Assembly (NCBI RefSeq): GCF_932274485.2
Contig: NC_065883.2
Location: 67,437,210-67,501,209 of the forward strand
Direction: 5' to 3'
DNA: 64,000 nucleotides
Source of the DNA: Patella vulgata
Taxonomy: Eukaryota > Mollusca > Gastropoda > Patellidae
Shown here: piece by piece, positions 29,001 through 43,300 of the stretch
Position numbering within the stretch: position 1 is the stretch's first letter
Layout: each line of letters begins with the position of its first letter
Notes under the pieces: generated by a model
What the model was told of the DNA's origin: nothing
Databases searched by the model: none
The model's input: the letters and a program-made list of their open reading frames with translations, nothing else
Made by a program: the position numbers and the translations under genes

Positions 29001-32000
29001 TATCATACATCATCAATTACTAGAAATATCATAATATGTTGTTCTAGAAATATCATAAGACATTGTTTGCTAGGACATTGTTCACTAGTTGGATCAGGTA
29101 ATATCATCTAGACTGGTAGGACTTGCTTAAATATTTTTTGCCCGTTTCATTAAGACTGGTAGGACTTACTAAAAGTCATATCTACAACTGTGGAAGAAAT
29201 GAAATGAAATGAAATGGAGTTTAACGTCCTACTGTTCTGCTCCTAACCTGGGCTAATGAAGACGGGCATACGCCATACAGTGTGCTATGAGGGAAATTTT
29301 GCCCGGACAGCGGCACTACGGCCTACTCTTATATCGAATTCCAACTGCCAAGGGATCTTTTACGTGCACGCCAATGTGTACACGGAACCTCGGTTTTTCG
29401 TCCCATCCGAACGACTAGACTGCTTTCCTTGTCAGCCCCTCCGTTCTGCATCACTGACAAGGGAGAACCACGCCGGAAAATCTGGATGAACTTTCTCGGC
29501 TAATGCAGGGATCGAACACCCGACCTCCAGGCTAGCGAGCTAGCGTCTTACCCACTTAGCCACGTGATCCCCCAACTGTGGAATAAGACACTAGGTTCAC
29601 TTCAAACTTTTGCCAGTCGATACAAGACATATCCTTTCATAACCATCTTTAGCATTATCCTAGTTTCTTTATATATATTTAAGTGTTTTTACACATAAAA
29701 AGTATAACTGTGAACTGTGTCAATTGTGTTATAAGAGAGAGAAAAAGAGAAATGGGGTTTGATGTCCACTCGACACAAACTATGTGATTTCAGAACTAAA
29801 ATACAGTTCAATTTTTATTTTAATAATTTGCATGCGCGTAGGGGTCTTTAGCAGTGGGAGGAAACTAGAAGACCCAGAGAAAACCCACAAGGTTGGACAG
29901 ACGACCCTACTCCTTGTCACGTACAACTGGGGATTTGAAACCACGTCAGTTGACCCAATGACAGACCTTATGATACAGCACGCACGTGCTAACCATTCGG
30001 CCAACCCCCCACCCCCTATTGTGTTATAATGTGTAATTCTTTGAAACTCTAATTTCATGGCAACTCTAATTGGCAACTCTAATTGGCAACTCTAATTTCA
30101 TGGCAACTCTAATTGGCAATTCTAATTTCATGACATGTAAATTGATTGACATGTAAATTTTCACTGACCAAACAAAGATAGGAAAGGGGACTTACCAAGA
30201 AAAACAATCAGATCAGTGGCTAATACAAGAATTTTCTTAAATCTCTCCAGTAATTCTGTATGACTGATCGATGTGAACACCAGCTTCTTGCGTCTACTTC
30301 CAAAAAACGCCAATTTGGCGGTGGAACTGGATTTGGAATTTGAATCCTGTGATGTCCATCGTGATCGACGACGGTAAGAATCCACGGAGCTGTCACTCTC
30401 CCCCGACCCATATCCGGAGAGAATGAGGCTTCTGTCATCGTATGGATTATCTGTAATTTGAGAGGAGACTACCGAAGGTGTTTGAGAATGGAGTGAGGTG
30501 TCAGACAGGGAATTTTCTTGTGGATTATTAAGTTGGAAGCTGGATATTTGGAAAGGTTCGGACATAGCGTAGGTTTGGTGATGCTGGAGGTAGCTTGAAC
30601 GCCCTAGCGATGTTTTTCCTGTTTAAATCAAGAAAGAGGATTTGAATACAATAAACAAAGGTTGCCAAGCAACACAACATAGGTTGCCAGACAATGAAGC
30701 ATGGGTTGCCAGGCAATGAAGCATGGATTTCCAAGCTACAGAACACACACATACCAGCAGATAAGTCGTCTAAACAATTATAAGTTCAATAAAAATTTCA
30801 AAAAGTTCAGACCACATTTTAACCACTTAAGGTGCTAAGAAGATTTTGTAAAAGAAGTGGGGAATAAATCTTGCAGTTATTTTTAAAATTTGTTGAAAAT
30901 CAATAGGATTGTTCTTCAAGGTACAGACAAACAATATAAATTTCAGAATGATTGGATCATAATTGACACCTCTATGATATTAATAACAGTTTGTAACAAA
31001 GGGGGATAACTCTAGAAATTATAATAGGCTTCTTCATTTCAATGAGAGAGAGAGAGAGAAATGGGGTTTAACGTCCACTCGACACAAACTAGGTCATTTC
31101 GGGACTAACATATGGTTCAATTTTATTTACATAAATCGCTTGCGCGTAGGGGTCTTTAGCAGTGGGAGGAAACCGGAGGATCCGGAGATAACCCACGAGG
31201 TTGGACAGGCGACCCTACTCCTTGCCACGTACAACCGGGGATTTGAAACCACGTCAGTCGACTCAGTGACAGACTTTATGATACAGCGCGCGCACGCTAA
31301 CCATTCAGCCATCCACCCCCCCTTCATTTCAATGAGATAGACAACCAATATCATTTTTTAAAAATAATATATTTATTATTCTAGTCTTTATTGTGCTAAC
31401 AAGCAAAGTCAACAACAGGGAGGACAGATGGATAAACAGACCACAGTAAATTATGGGTGTATCAAAATAAACAGAGAGACAGAGTGACGGCAATATACGA
31501 CCACAGTAAATTATGGACATATCAACATAATACAATACAAAATTAAATAATAATATCTCAAACAGCACAAATTTCTTATTAGCAAGGATATATACTATTT
31601 AAAAAAAGTAGGGGATATTTGATTTTTAAGTGTTATTAAAGTCACCTAATGAAACTGACGAAGAAACAAATGACAAAATGAAATAAAGTTCACATTCATC
31701 GATTTATTCCAAATGATCGTTAGACTAAGTAAGGCACAGACTGACCATTATAAGGGTAAAATGATACCCGGGGTCAAACAGCAAAGTTACCACAGCATCA
31801 CAACCAAGTCAGTAACGGGTAAATCCTCCTCTGTTTGCCAAACAAGCATTGATCCGACGTGGCATACTCCTAATGAGACGTCTAAGGTCATTTTGGTCCA
31901 GATTGTCCCATTCCTGTTGCAACGCAGCAGCAAGTTCTTGGACATTGGCAGGACGTTGTTGACGTTGACGTAACCTCTGTCCAAGCATGTCCCAGACATG

Positions 32001-35000
32001 CTCGATGGGGGAGAGGTCGGGACTCAGTGCTGGCCAAGGTAATGTGGTGATGTTCTGTTGTTGGAGGTAACCTGTAACGATCCTGGCCCTGTGACATCTT
32101 GCGTTGTCATCCTGGAAGATGAAACGGTTGCCAAGACGTCGTGCGAACGGCACAACATGGACTGCCAAGATGTTGTCCCGGTAGTACTGGCCTGTAACAC
32201 GCCCTGCAACAACATGTAAAGCCGTTCTTCCAGCAACAGTGATGCCTCCCCACACCATAACAGAACCACCCCCAAATCGATCATGTCTGATGACATTAAC
32301 ATCTTGGAAGCGCTCGTTTCGACGACGCCACACCCTCCTACGTCTGTCCAAAAAATCAACAGTGAACCTTGACTCATCTGAAAACATCACATTGCTCCAG
32401 CGTCGATTATCCCAGTGTTGACGATCCCTACACCAACGACGTCTTGCCTGAATGTGATGATCTCTCAAACAAGGGATCACGCGAGGATGTCGGGCGCGAA
32501 GGTGACCCCTATGCAGTCGATTCCGAATCGTCTGGCCACTCACTCTCACACCAGTGTCTGTTTGAAGACGAGCGCTGATCTGATTTGCTGTGATGACACG
32601 ATTTCTCAAGGCCAAGGTACGGATAAATCGATCCTGGGCTTGAGTTGTCGCCCTTGGTCGACCTGAGCGTGGTCTGTCCTGTACAGATTGTGTATCACGG
32701 TATCTGGACCATAGCCTGCTTATGACAGACTGAGAAACATTCATCGTCCGCGCCATAACCGCCTGTGTTGTGCCGATCTGTAACATGCCAAGGGCACGTA
32801 ACCTTTCATTTTGGGTAAGCCGATGATATCAAAATTTGTTTTCTGGTCACTAAAACAATTAAACTGATGTTTCCACCCTGGAATTCAATGCCACAATGAC
32901 TGTAACATTCAAAGTCAGAGTCGTGCAAATCTTGGGTTGGACCCCCATGATGATCCCAAGCATCACCTGCATTCCATGCGGTAGCTATTGGTGCGTTTGG
33001 GCGTCACATGTAACTGGAAATGTTTCTTCTGTTAGGTTCTATAGTGACTTTTTTCGTAGTCATTTGCATATTTTAGTATTATGCCCCCAAAATCAAATAT
33101 CCCCTACTTTTTTAGAATAGTATATTTTAGGATGCGATTCAAACAGAGAGTCAACAGTAGTGTTTCATCTATTTCCAACTGTCAAGGGTTCCTGTACATG
33201 AACTCTAGCAGGTGCACCTTAGTTTTACATTCCATCCGACTGACTAAGCAACACTTTTCTACAGGCCCAAGACTACAGCGCAGGAGACGCTTACGGGTAG
33301 TCCCCGGATCCATTCACTTAATGTGATATGTACGTTTGTTTGTGATTTCTGCGTATTGTGTCTTGTTCGTAGTTTTGTTTTGTGTAATTATGTGTGGTGC
33401 AGTCCCCCTGCACTTAATATTAATTGCCAGCCACGCAGACAACATGAATTGGAACCACGCTTGAATCCAATTAAAAGAACAGTAGTCTTAAAAAATTGCA
33501 TTTCAACCTTTTCTGAAAAAGGAGCCAGCAAGAATGGACAATGCTGGATAATTGCTCAACAAAACAGAGACAAAACAAACAATAGAGAAAGACAGACGGT
33601 AAAAATTAGCTACGGTAAATATCAACTGATCTATCTTACCATATCCTGCCTGGTTTGCTGAATTTGTATTGGGTGCTGAGAACCAACCAATTGACTGTTT
33701 ACTGATGTCCTCACTGGCGCCCTCTACATATTCTAGTATACCTGTTAACATTGCGATCTGTATACCTTGAATAATATCAGGACTTGAGATTCTTTTACCT
33801 GAAATGACGTGAATGGGGTTTAACGTCCTACTTTTACCTGAAATGAAGTGAATGGGGTTTAACGTCCTACTTTTACCTGAAATGAAGTGAATGGGGTTTA
33901 ACGTCCTACTTTTACCTGAAATGAAGTGCACCAATAAGATTTAACTGAAATTAGCCATTTAAAGGGACCAGTCAATAGGGTTCAAAAGAGAGCGAGAAAT
34001 GGGGGTTAACCTCCACTCTACAGAAACTAGGTCATTTTTGGACTAACATATGGTTCAATTCTATTTCAATCAATTGCTTACGCACAGGGGTTTTAGCAGT
34101 GGAAGGAAACGGGAGGACCTGGAGAAAACCCACGTACAAGCAAGGAATCAAAACCATGTCTCAATGACAGACCTTATGAACCATTCGGCCACCTAACCCC
34201 TAAGGGTTCAAAAGAGGAAATTAAATGGTTTTTACGTCCTACTTTTATGCATATGCCATGCAGTGTGCTATGAGGTAAATTTTGCCTGAATTTTGCCTAC
34301 TCTTCGAATTCCAAATGCCAAGGGGTCTTTTATGTGCACACTTATTTGTACAAGGGACCTAGATCCCAAAAAGTAAATGCTATTCTCTGCCAGAACCTCT
34401 GTACTGCACCACGCTTGAATATCCCAAGGAACTTTCTCAGCCAAACATGAATTGAACCCCCGGAAACTCCTGTTTAATTAGCCAGCACCTCAATCACTGA
34501 GCCACCTATTTTAAAATTATAATAACCGATAATTTTTACTTACTGCTGGATATTTCCCTATTTTCCAGGGACTTCAGTAGATTAAATAAATCATCTAGTT
34601 GTTGATAATGTATGACGGCACTCCAACTATAATATAAATACACAAAACATCTAATTTAATCTAAGGGGCAGATCAAGGAATTACTGCAGGTGGGGGTTTG
34701 CCAGGTTCCTTAGACAATGTAACTTTGGGGGGAGGGGTTCTCTCCGCTCCCACCCCTGAAAAGTTTTGGGAAATACATGTCTCTATCGTCTTTTTCACAT
34801 ATTTATACACTGAGCTTTTTAAAGAGATAAACCCAACACCCCGTTTGGCACCAATTTTTATTGTAAATTAATACAATGAGACTGTGATTCAATTTCATTT
34901 ATACAAAGCAATTAATTGTAATATCACATATGCCTATATCATTATCTCGCATCCCATCCCACCATCTGACGATAATAGATAAAGCCCATGACAGTGACAC

Positions 35001-38000
35001 TTTTCTCATAAAATATTTCTGTAGCTGAGCCAACTCTGAATCTGTCTTAATTTCGTCATGTTACTTTTCATCTGGAGATCTCAAGGTCAATTATAACTTT
35101 GAAATGCCCGGACGTAAAGTGAATTGACAAATGAAATGAAAAGGGGTTTAACGTCCTACTGCTCTGCTCTGACTGAGCTAATGAAGATGGGCATACACCA
35201 TACCGTGAACTGTGAGGTAAATTTTGCTCGACAGTGACACTATGGCCTACTCTTATATCGAATTCCAACTGCCAATGGATCTTTTACCTGTATACCAATG
35301 TGTAGACGAGACCTTGGTTTATCGCCCCATACATTGTCCCTGGCCAGAGCCCTCTGTCCTGCACCACTAACAAGGTGGAACTTACTCACTGAGCCACCAT
35401 GCCCCCCCCCCCTCAAAGTGAAATGACACCACACCTAGAAGCATAGTGTTGTTTTTTTTAAGGATCTTTTACATGCAGGCCAATGTATACACAGGTCCTC
35501 GGTTTTTCATCCCATCCGAACGACTACCAGAAACTAGGATAGACCTTACTTTATGCATGGTTATTCCAATAACAATTATAAAATTAATGCATCTTAAATT
35601 TAAACAAAAATACAGGTACAGCTACATACCTGAATTCCCGTATGGCTAGAGCACAGAATATATTTTGTATGTCTATAAACAACAGCTGGTTTTCTTTAAT
35701 ACCATCAATATCTGTCTCACTAGAAAAAACAAACAAAATTATATAGATATATTGGTACATAAATTTGGCTAATGTAGGGATCGAACACCCGACCTCCAGG
35801 CTAGTGAGCTAGCGTTTTATACAGGGATCACAGGAGTTACCAAACTCTTGGAACATTTCACAACTCTCATAGGACCCCCCCCCCTCCCTCCCTCCCCCAA
35901 ATCAGTATTTCACTCTGATAAATTAAAGAAAATAAAATGAAATGGGGTTTAATGTCCTACTGTTCTGCTCTGACTGGGCTTATAAAGAGAGGCATACGCC
36001 ATACAGTGTGCTATGAGGTAAATTTTGCTCGACAGTGACACTATGGCCTACCCTTATTTCGAATTCCAACTGACAAGGGATCTTTTATGTGCATACCAAT
36101 GTGTACACAGGACCTCATTTTTCGTCCCATCCAAAACAAATTGACATTGTCCCTTGCCAGGCCCTCTGTCCTACATCACGGACAAGGGGGAACCACGCCA
36201 GAAAATCTAGATGAACTTTCTCGGCCAACGCAGGGATCGAACACAGGGTCAGGGTCTCTAGGTTAGCAAGCCAACGTCCCACCCACTGTGCCACCGTAGC
36301 TCCAAAAAATTAAATGAAAATTCTGGAAAATGACAGACAGACTAAGAACTTTATCCTAAGGGCAACTGTGAAAATGTTGGTATTTATAATTACCTGTTGT
36401 CTGTTTGACTTATTACTGATAATAAATTACACATCACTTCTCCCAGACCATGATCTATTAGTATCGTTGACATCACAGGTATAGACTGAATTAACTAAAA
36501 TAAAACACATGATCTATTAATATAGTGGACATAACTGGTATAGACTGAATCAACTAAAATAAAACGCACAGTATGATCTATTAATGGGGATAGACGAGAT
36601 AAACTAAAATAAAACACATGATCTATTAATATTGTGGACATAACTGGTATAGACTGAATCAACTAAAATAAAACGCACAGTATGATCTATTAATGGGGAT
36701 AGACGAGATAAACTAAAATAAAACACATGATCTATTAATATTGTGGACATAAATGGGATAGACTGAATTAACTAAAATAAAACACATGAACTATTAATAT
36801 TGTTGACATAACAGGTATAGACTGAATCAACTAAAATAAAACACATGATCTATTAATATCGTGGACATAACAGTATGATCTATTAACATGGATAGACTAG
36901 ATACTAAAATAAAACATCTATATATATATATCTAACTTCTCCAAGACCATTATAAATAACATAGTAAGATCTATTAATATTGTCGACATCTCGGGATAGA
37001 CTGAATTAACTAAAATAAAACACACATTATTTATAATCTCTTCGAGAACATATTCTGAAGACATTGATGAAGTATACTACTGATGCCCATCCCTCTCTCT
37101 CATCCACTTGTTGTCCCACTCTGCCCCACATAGTCATAAGACCTACCTGAAGTATACTACAGATACCCGTCCCCTCGCTCTCATCCACTGGGGTCCCACC
37201 CTGTCCATGTATAAATAAAAGGAACTGAAATATACAACTGATGTTCACCCCTCCCTCTCATCCACTGTGGTCCCACCCTGTCCTGTATAGACATTGTAGT
37301 ATACTACTGATGCCCCTCATTCACTCTCATCCACTGTGGTCCCACCCTGCCCAGTATAGATAAAAGACACTGCAGTATACTATTGATGCTCCTCACTTAC
37401 TCTCATCCACTGTGGTCCCACCCTGCCCTGTATAGATAAAAGACATTGTAGTATACTACTGATGTCCCTCACTGACTCCCATCCACTGTGGTCCCACATA
37501 TAGATAAAAGACTTACTTGTAGTATAAATGTAAGCGTATTATGACATAGAGCCATATCATCAGCTGTTTTCTCTACCAAGGATAATAATAATACTGTTGA
37601 TGCTTGTTGCATGGCTGATACTTCATCATATACATCTAATGATACACTGAAAAAATAGAGAGAGAAATGAAGTTTAACATCCACTGACTAAAACTAGGTC
37701 ATTTCGGGACTAACATACGGTTCAATTTTATTTCAATAATTGGCTTGCGTGTATGGGTCTTTAGCAGATGAAGGAAACCGGAGGGCTCGGAGAAAACCCA
37801 CGAAGTTGGACAGACGACCATACTCCTTGTCGTGTACAACCGGTGAATCAAAACCATGCCATCTGACTCAATGACAGACCTTATGATACAACGCGCATGC
37901 GCTAACGATTCGGCCATTAAAACCCCTTAAACCAAACTACATGCAAAATCAAGTAAATGAAAGATTACATGCCTTCCAACAAACCACTTGACAAAAAAAT

Positions 38001-38969
38001 TAATTCAATTTAGATTTTGTCATATTTCACATAAGATATAAATAATTGGTGCTTGTACTTACGGGCTCTCAAAGAAGAAAGTTTGTCCAAGAAAGATACT
38101 AATAGCAGCTTCCACATGTTCAGTTTTTGCTGGATATAAATGAAGCTGATTGGCCAATAAATGAAAACCATCCATCTTTAAAAACATCTCTTGTTGCGGA
38201 ACTGGGGCTCGCAGTAAATATGAACCCAAAAGCTGAAATAACACAATATATTTTTTAATCATTTTGTCAAATATTTTCTAGTATAAACGGTTATTATGTT
38301 TAAATAACATCCATTTGTCTAAAACACTGATGAAGATTCAGAAAAATGAAAATATGTCCATTTCACAAAGCTAGGTGTCGATGAGCACCCGTTATGGGGC
38401 TTAACGTTCTACTTTTCTGCACCAACAGAGAGAGAAAGGAATGGTGTTTAACATCCACTCAACACAAACTAGGTCATTTTGGGACTAACATATGTTCAAT
38501 TTTATTTCAATAAATCGCTTGTGCGTTGGGGTCTTTAGCAGTGGGAGTAAACCACTAGATCCTAAGCCAACGTCTTACTAACTGAGCCACTGTAGTTCCC
38601 ATATATAGAACCTAGTTAGTTATACTCACGTTTATAACAGCTGTTTTGATATGAGGTGAAGGATTTTGAGCAAGGACAATAAGACAGCTTGGATTCAGGA
38701 TTTTACTGAAGGTTTGATCCACGGAAGAATCAGGTAATGTCTGAACGACTTCACTTAAATAATTCAATAAATCTGTAATAAAAAAAGAAAGAATGATAGT
38801 TGCCAGGCAACAAAACATAGGTCCAAGCATTCTACAATACTCCAAAAAGGTTGGCAAATACTTTCATTCTTTTCCAATTAATCAGAGCATTTACAAGATA
38901 TTAGACAAAACATTATGAATGAATTAATAATCATTACAATACCTATGAAATACAAGGCCTTCTTTTTCT

Positions 38970-39017
<48 letters not shown>

Positions 39018-40321
39018 AACTCCACTCGACACACACTAGCAAACTAGTTCATTTCAGGACTAACATATACTTCGATTTTATATCTTTTTTGAAAGTACTG
39101 CTTAGTCATGTTGGGTATGGTAAGGCCTGCACAATGTGTAAGCATCCAATACATTCAAATAACAAATCAGTTGAGAGAGGCAATGATATTTGATGATTGT
39201 ACAGTGTGCCGGGGGTGGAAATAACATAAGAACTGTTTTATGGTGATTTAAATCTTTGTGAAATCGTTTTAACTGTTTTGAGATACTATGGTGCCAAACA
39301 AATATTCATTTCTAGCTATACTGTTGGCCATTTGAATTTAATAGAAAACTGTTATACTTATTCAACACAATGAGTTATCTTTAATTGACATGAAAATACT
39401 TACTAGTACACAAGGTCGCCAAACCCCTTTCGTTATTTTCTTCAAACTCGGTGTCATCATCGAATCTTATAAACAGTGTATCATCGAACATACGGCTATT
39501 ATTTCTATTATTCATCAGTCGTGACAGAATCGGTGATTCCTCTCCTTCAACAAGCCCATACTCAATATCCCCTCTCTTGTTTGACGGACTGCATGCGATC
39601 GATCCAGCAACGACATCCCATTCCAAACTTTTCTGAGCACTGTCTGATTCTATTGTTTTATCAGGTTCAAAGTTTATTTCCATGCCGTCATCAGAATCAA
39701 CGTGATCCATATTATCGTGAGGTTCATCGACCGTCTGCACCTTAGGATAATCGTACGATTTCTCGCTGCCGTCTGTGTCTCCTGTATCTGTTCTACTTAA
39801 ATCAGCATCACCTCCATGGCTGGATATCGACAAATCACTAATTCTCTTTACTTTAAACAAAAATAAAATACATTGTTAATTTCAAATGGGTGACACTGCA
39901 ACCCTGGTATCATTTAATCTTGTGTTATCTAGCACTAATTTCTTTCACATTTGTTTAATATCAAATCATTGTTTAAAAATTTGTAAAAATCATTTAAAAT
40001 CACCAAAAATCATCTAATTTGTACTTGTGTCCAGTTTAAAGCTGACCATTCAATTTTGATAATGAGTGTCGAATATACAAGTATTTAATTTTTTGACTAC
40101 TGTTCAAAAATTAATCATTATATATCAATAATCAATTGTGTTGTTTATTTTTTAGCATTGTTAATTTCAAATGGAAATGCATGATGTTTATATCTCTATC
40201 GAGTTGTGAAATGCATGCGCTGTAGATTTTAAAGTATGTCATTGAGTCAAGTTGCATAGGTTTGATCCTAAGATAGTATAGCCTAAAAAACCTTGTAGGT
40301 GTTCTCCTCAATAGAGAGAGA

Positions 40322-40353
<32 letters not shown>

Positions 40354-43300
40354 AATGGGGTTTAACATCCACTCGATACAAACTAGGTCATTTTGGGACT
40401 AACACATGGTTCAATTTTATTTCAATAATTGGCTTGCGCGTAAGGGTCTTTTTAGCAGAGGGAGGAAACCGGAGATCAAAGAGAAAACCCATGAGGTTGG
40501 ACAGGTGACCCTACTCCTTGTCACATACAACCGGGGAATCAAAACCACGCCAGTTGACTCAATCACAAACCAAAATACCCCCAACCCCTTCTCCTAAATA
40601 ACCCTATGAACAGGTGAATTGTTGAAATATAATCATACCATATGTTTGTCCCAGTATGACCTGGTTTGTTTTTTTTGGATAACCCAATAAACCACACCAA
40701 CAGAAACCCGGAACACAAACCACACAGACAAGACACATTTAATACAGGGATTATCAAATCAACAAAATGAATTAAAGGGGCCAGCCAATAGTGTCCACAG
40801 CGCTGGACTGTCGCAGGCCTGCAGCAATACGTTAAAATAGGCATAAATATTTACTGTACCTCGATGTTGGATTGTTTTACCCGCTTGACTATCACTATCT
40901 GTACTGTCATAGTTCACAGCCGTGTGCTTCTGTCGTGTTTTCTTCACAAGCGTTGATCCCACATTAGGAAGAGCTAAAGAAATAACAAACACAAACAGGT
41001 TACACATATTCTCTTGCTCTTGATCAATCTGATTAAAACACAGATCCTATTTCCTTTCGGTTTTTTTATAGTTCAAAATTTTGTTTTACTTGTCTTTACT
41101 ACACTAGGATATGGACGAGTTGTTATATAATCCACATTCTGGTTAATGTGACATTTCACCTTTATATAGATAGATGGGGGGTCTTCGCCAGTGGGAGGAA
41201 ACTGAAGGACCCAGAGAAAACCTACTCCTAGACAAGTACAGCCCAGGTATCAAAACCACGCCACTTGACTCACTGACAAGCTATATGATCTAAAGTGCAT
41301 GTATTAGGCCACTCGACAAGCCAGCACCCATATATATAAAAATCATGCATATTGAGACCCTGTCTTATAGCGAAATAGTGCGATCAACCCTTCTGCATCA
41401 ACAGTTCTTTGTAATCGAGAATCATTTTATTCTACACAGTAAAACACTGATACACTAACCAGGGGGTCCTGGGTTTGATCCTTGTTTTGGGCCGAAAAAG
41501 TCCCCAAAGTACAAGTTATAAAGATATCTTACCCCATACTGACTTGAAATAAATACTTTCTGCTTTATAGTTAATGAAAGAATTAGCGGCTGGATGAACA
41601 AGCAACAGGAAGTCAGTGACGGCCATTAACATGTGTAGATCTGGTGGACTTCCTAATATGGCCTGAACAATCTCAGACACAGATTCACTCACAGATACAG
41701 ATAGCGATGGAAGATTTTCTTGTATTCGTTCCTGAAATCACAAATATTTTTTGCTAATTACTTTATTTGAAATGATTGCTTAAAGTCTCTGATCTTCATT
41801 CGAGGGACTGAAGAATACCTTACAGACTACAATATTATGAACCTTGAATCTCACGAAGGAATGGAATATCCGTCCAAAAATACTTAATGTCCGATCATCA
41901 TCGGTGATCACAAAGATACAAGAAAGAGAGAGAGAGAGAGATCACTTCGGGACCAAGACAAAGAGATCATTTCGAGACTAAGAAGACAAAGAGAAAACCC
42001 ACGAGGTTGGACAGGCGACCCTACTACTTGTCACATACAACCGGGGATTCGAAACCACGCCAGTTGACTCAATGACAGGCCTTATGATACAGCGCGCAAG
42101 TGCTAACCATTTGGCCATCCAACCCCCCGTCGGGCTAATGAAAGATATGTGAAAGGACTGTTGATTGTTAGAATATGATGAAGAGTAGGCAGAAATGATG
42201 CTGCCTGGTCAAAATTGACTCTGTATATAAGGAACCCCATTTCATTTAAATTAAAGGCTGTTTAAAGATGTAGCATAGAGTGTTTATTATCCTAGCAAAA
42301 TTATTTGACATTCAAGATTTAGTTTCGATTATCCATTTTTAGAATAAATTTATAATCACCATCCGATAGTCTATAGAGTTGATTATGTTCTTGTCATGTG
42401 AAAGTATGTCTAAATGATAGCAGATATCAAAATTGAGGCCAATATAAAGACCTATAATAGGCAGATTTAGCTCATGTTTTGTGTGTGTAGTGCAGTCCTC
42501 CTGTACTTACTATAATGTATCTTTAAACTAGGAAAAAATAATTTAAAAGTTTTTACCAGATAAATTGAGAATATCTTATTGAGAACATTTCCCGCTTGAA
42601 ACTGCTTAATGTTAAAATCACGTAGAGGATGATCTTCACGGACCAATAGCTGTAGAGCTTTAAACAATAAATCTACAACGTCTGGTGTTTCGGAATATTC
42701 CCAAACTCTCCAGTGTAACAACAACTGATCTACCACTCCGATATCTCGTATGATGGCTTCCGTTCCTTTACGGAGAACTGGACATGTACAGGATGCATCT
42801 GGTTTAAATATAGATTCTGATGTACAGGCGTCTAATAAAGTCTGAAAAACACAGAAAAATCCAGGGTTTAAGATTCAAAATCATTCCTTAAACCAATTTA
42901 ATGTCATTTAATTGTCAATGTTAAATCTCTGAAAGGAATATCAGTCAAAAATTGGTTCAATTCCATTCAGTACTTACAAAGATAAGATGAATTGAAAATT
43001 TTGCAACATTCGTCATCCACTGCAGATGAGAGAGAGAGAGAGAGGGAGAGAGAGAGAGAGAGGGAGAGAGAGAGAGAGGGGAGAAATGGGGTTTAACATC
43101 CACTCGACACAATCTAGATCATTTCAGGACTAACATACGTTTCAATTTTATTTCAATAATTCGTTAGTATGTAGGGTTTTTTAGCAGTGGAAGGAAACCG
43201 GAGGACCTGGAGAAATCCTATGAAGTTGGACAAATGACCATACTCCTTGTCACATATAAGTGGGTAATCGAAACCATGCAACTTGACTCAATGACAGATG

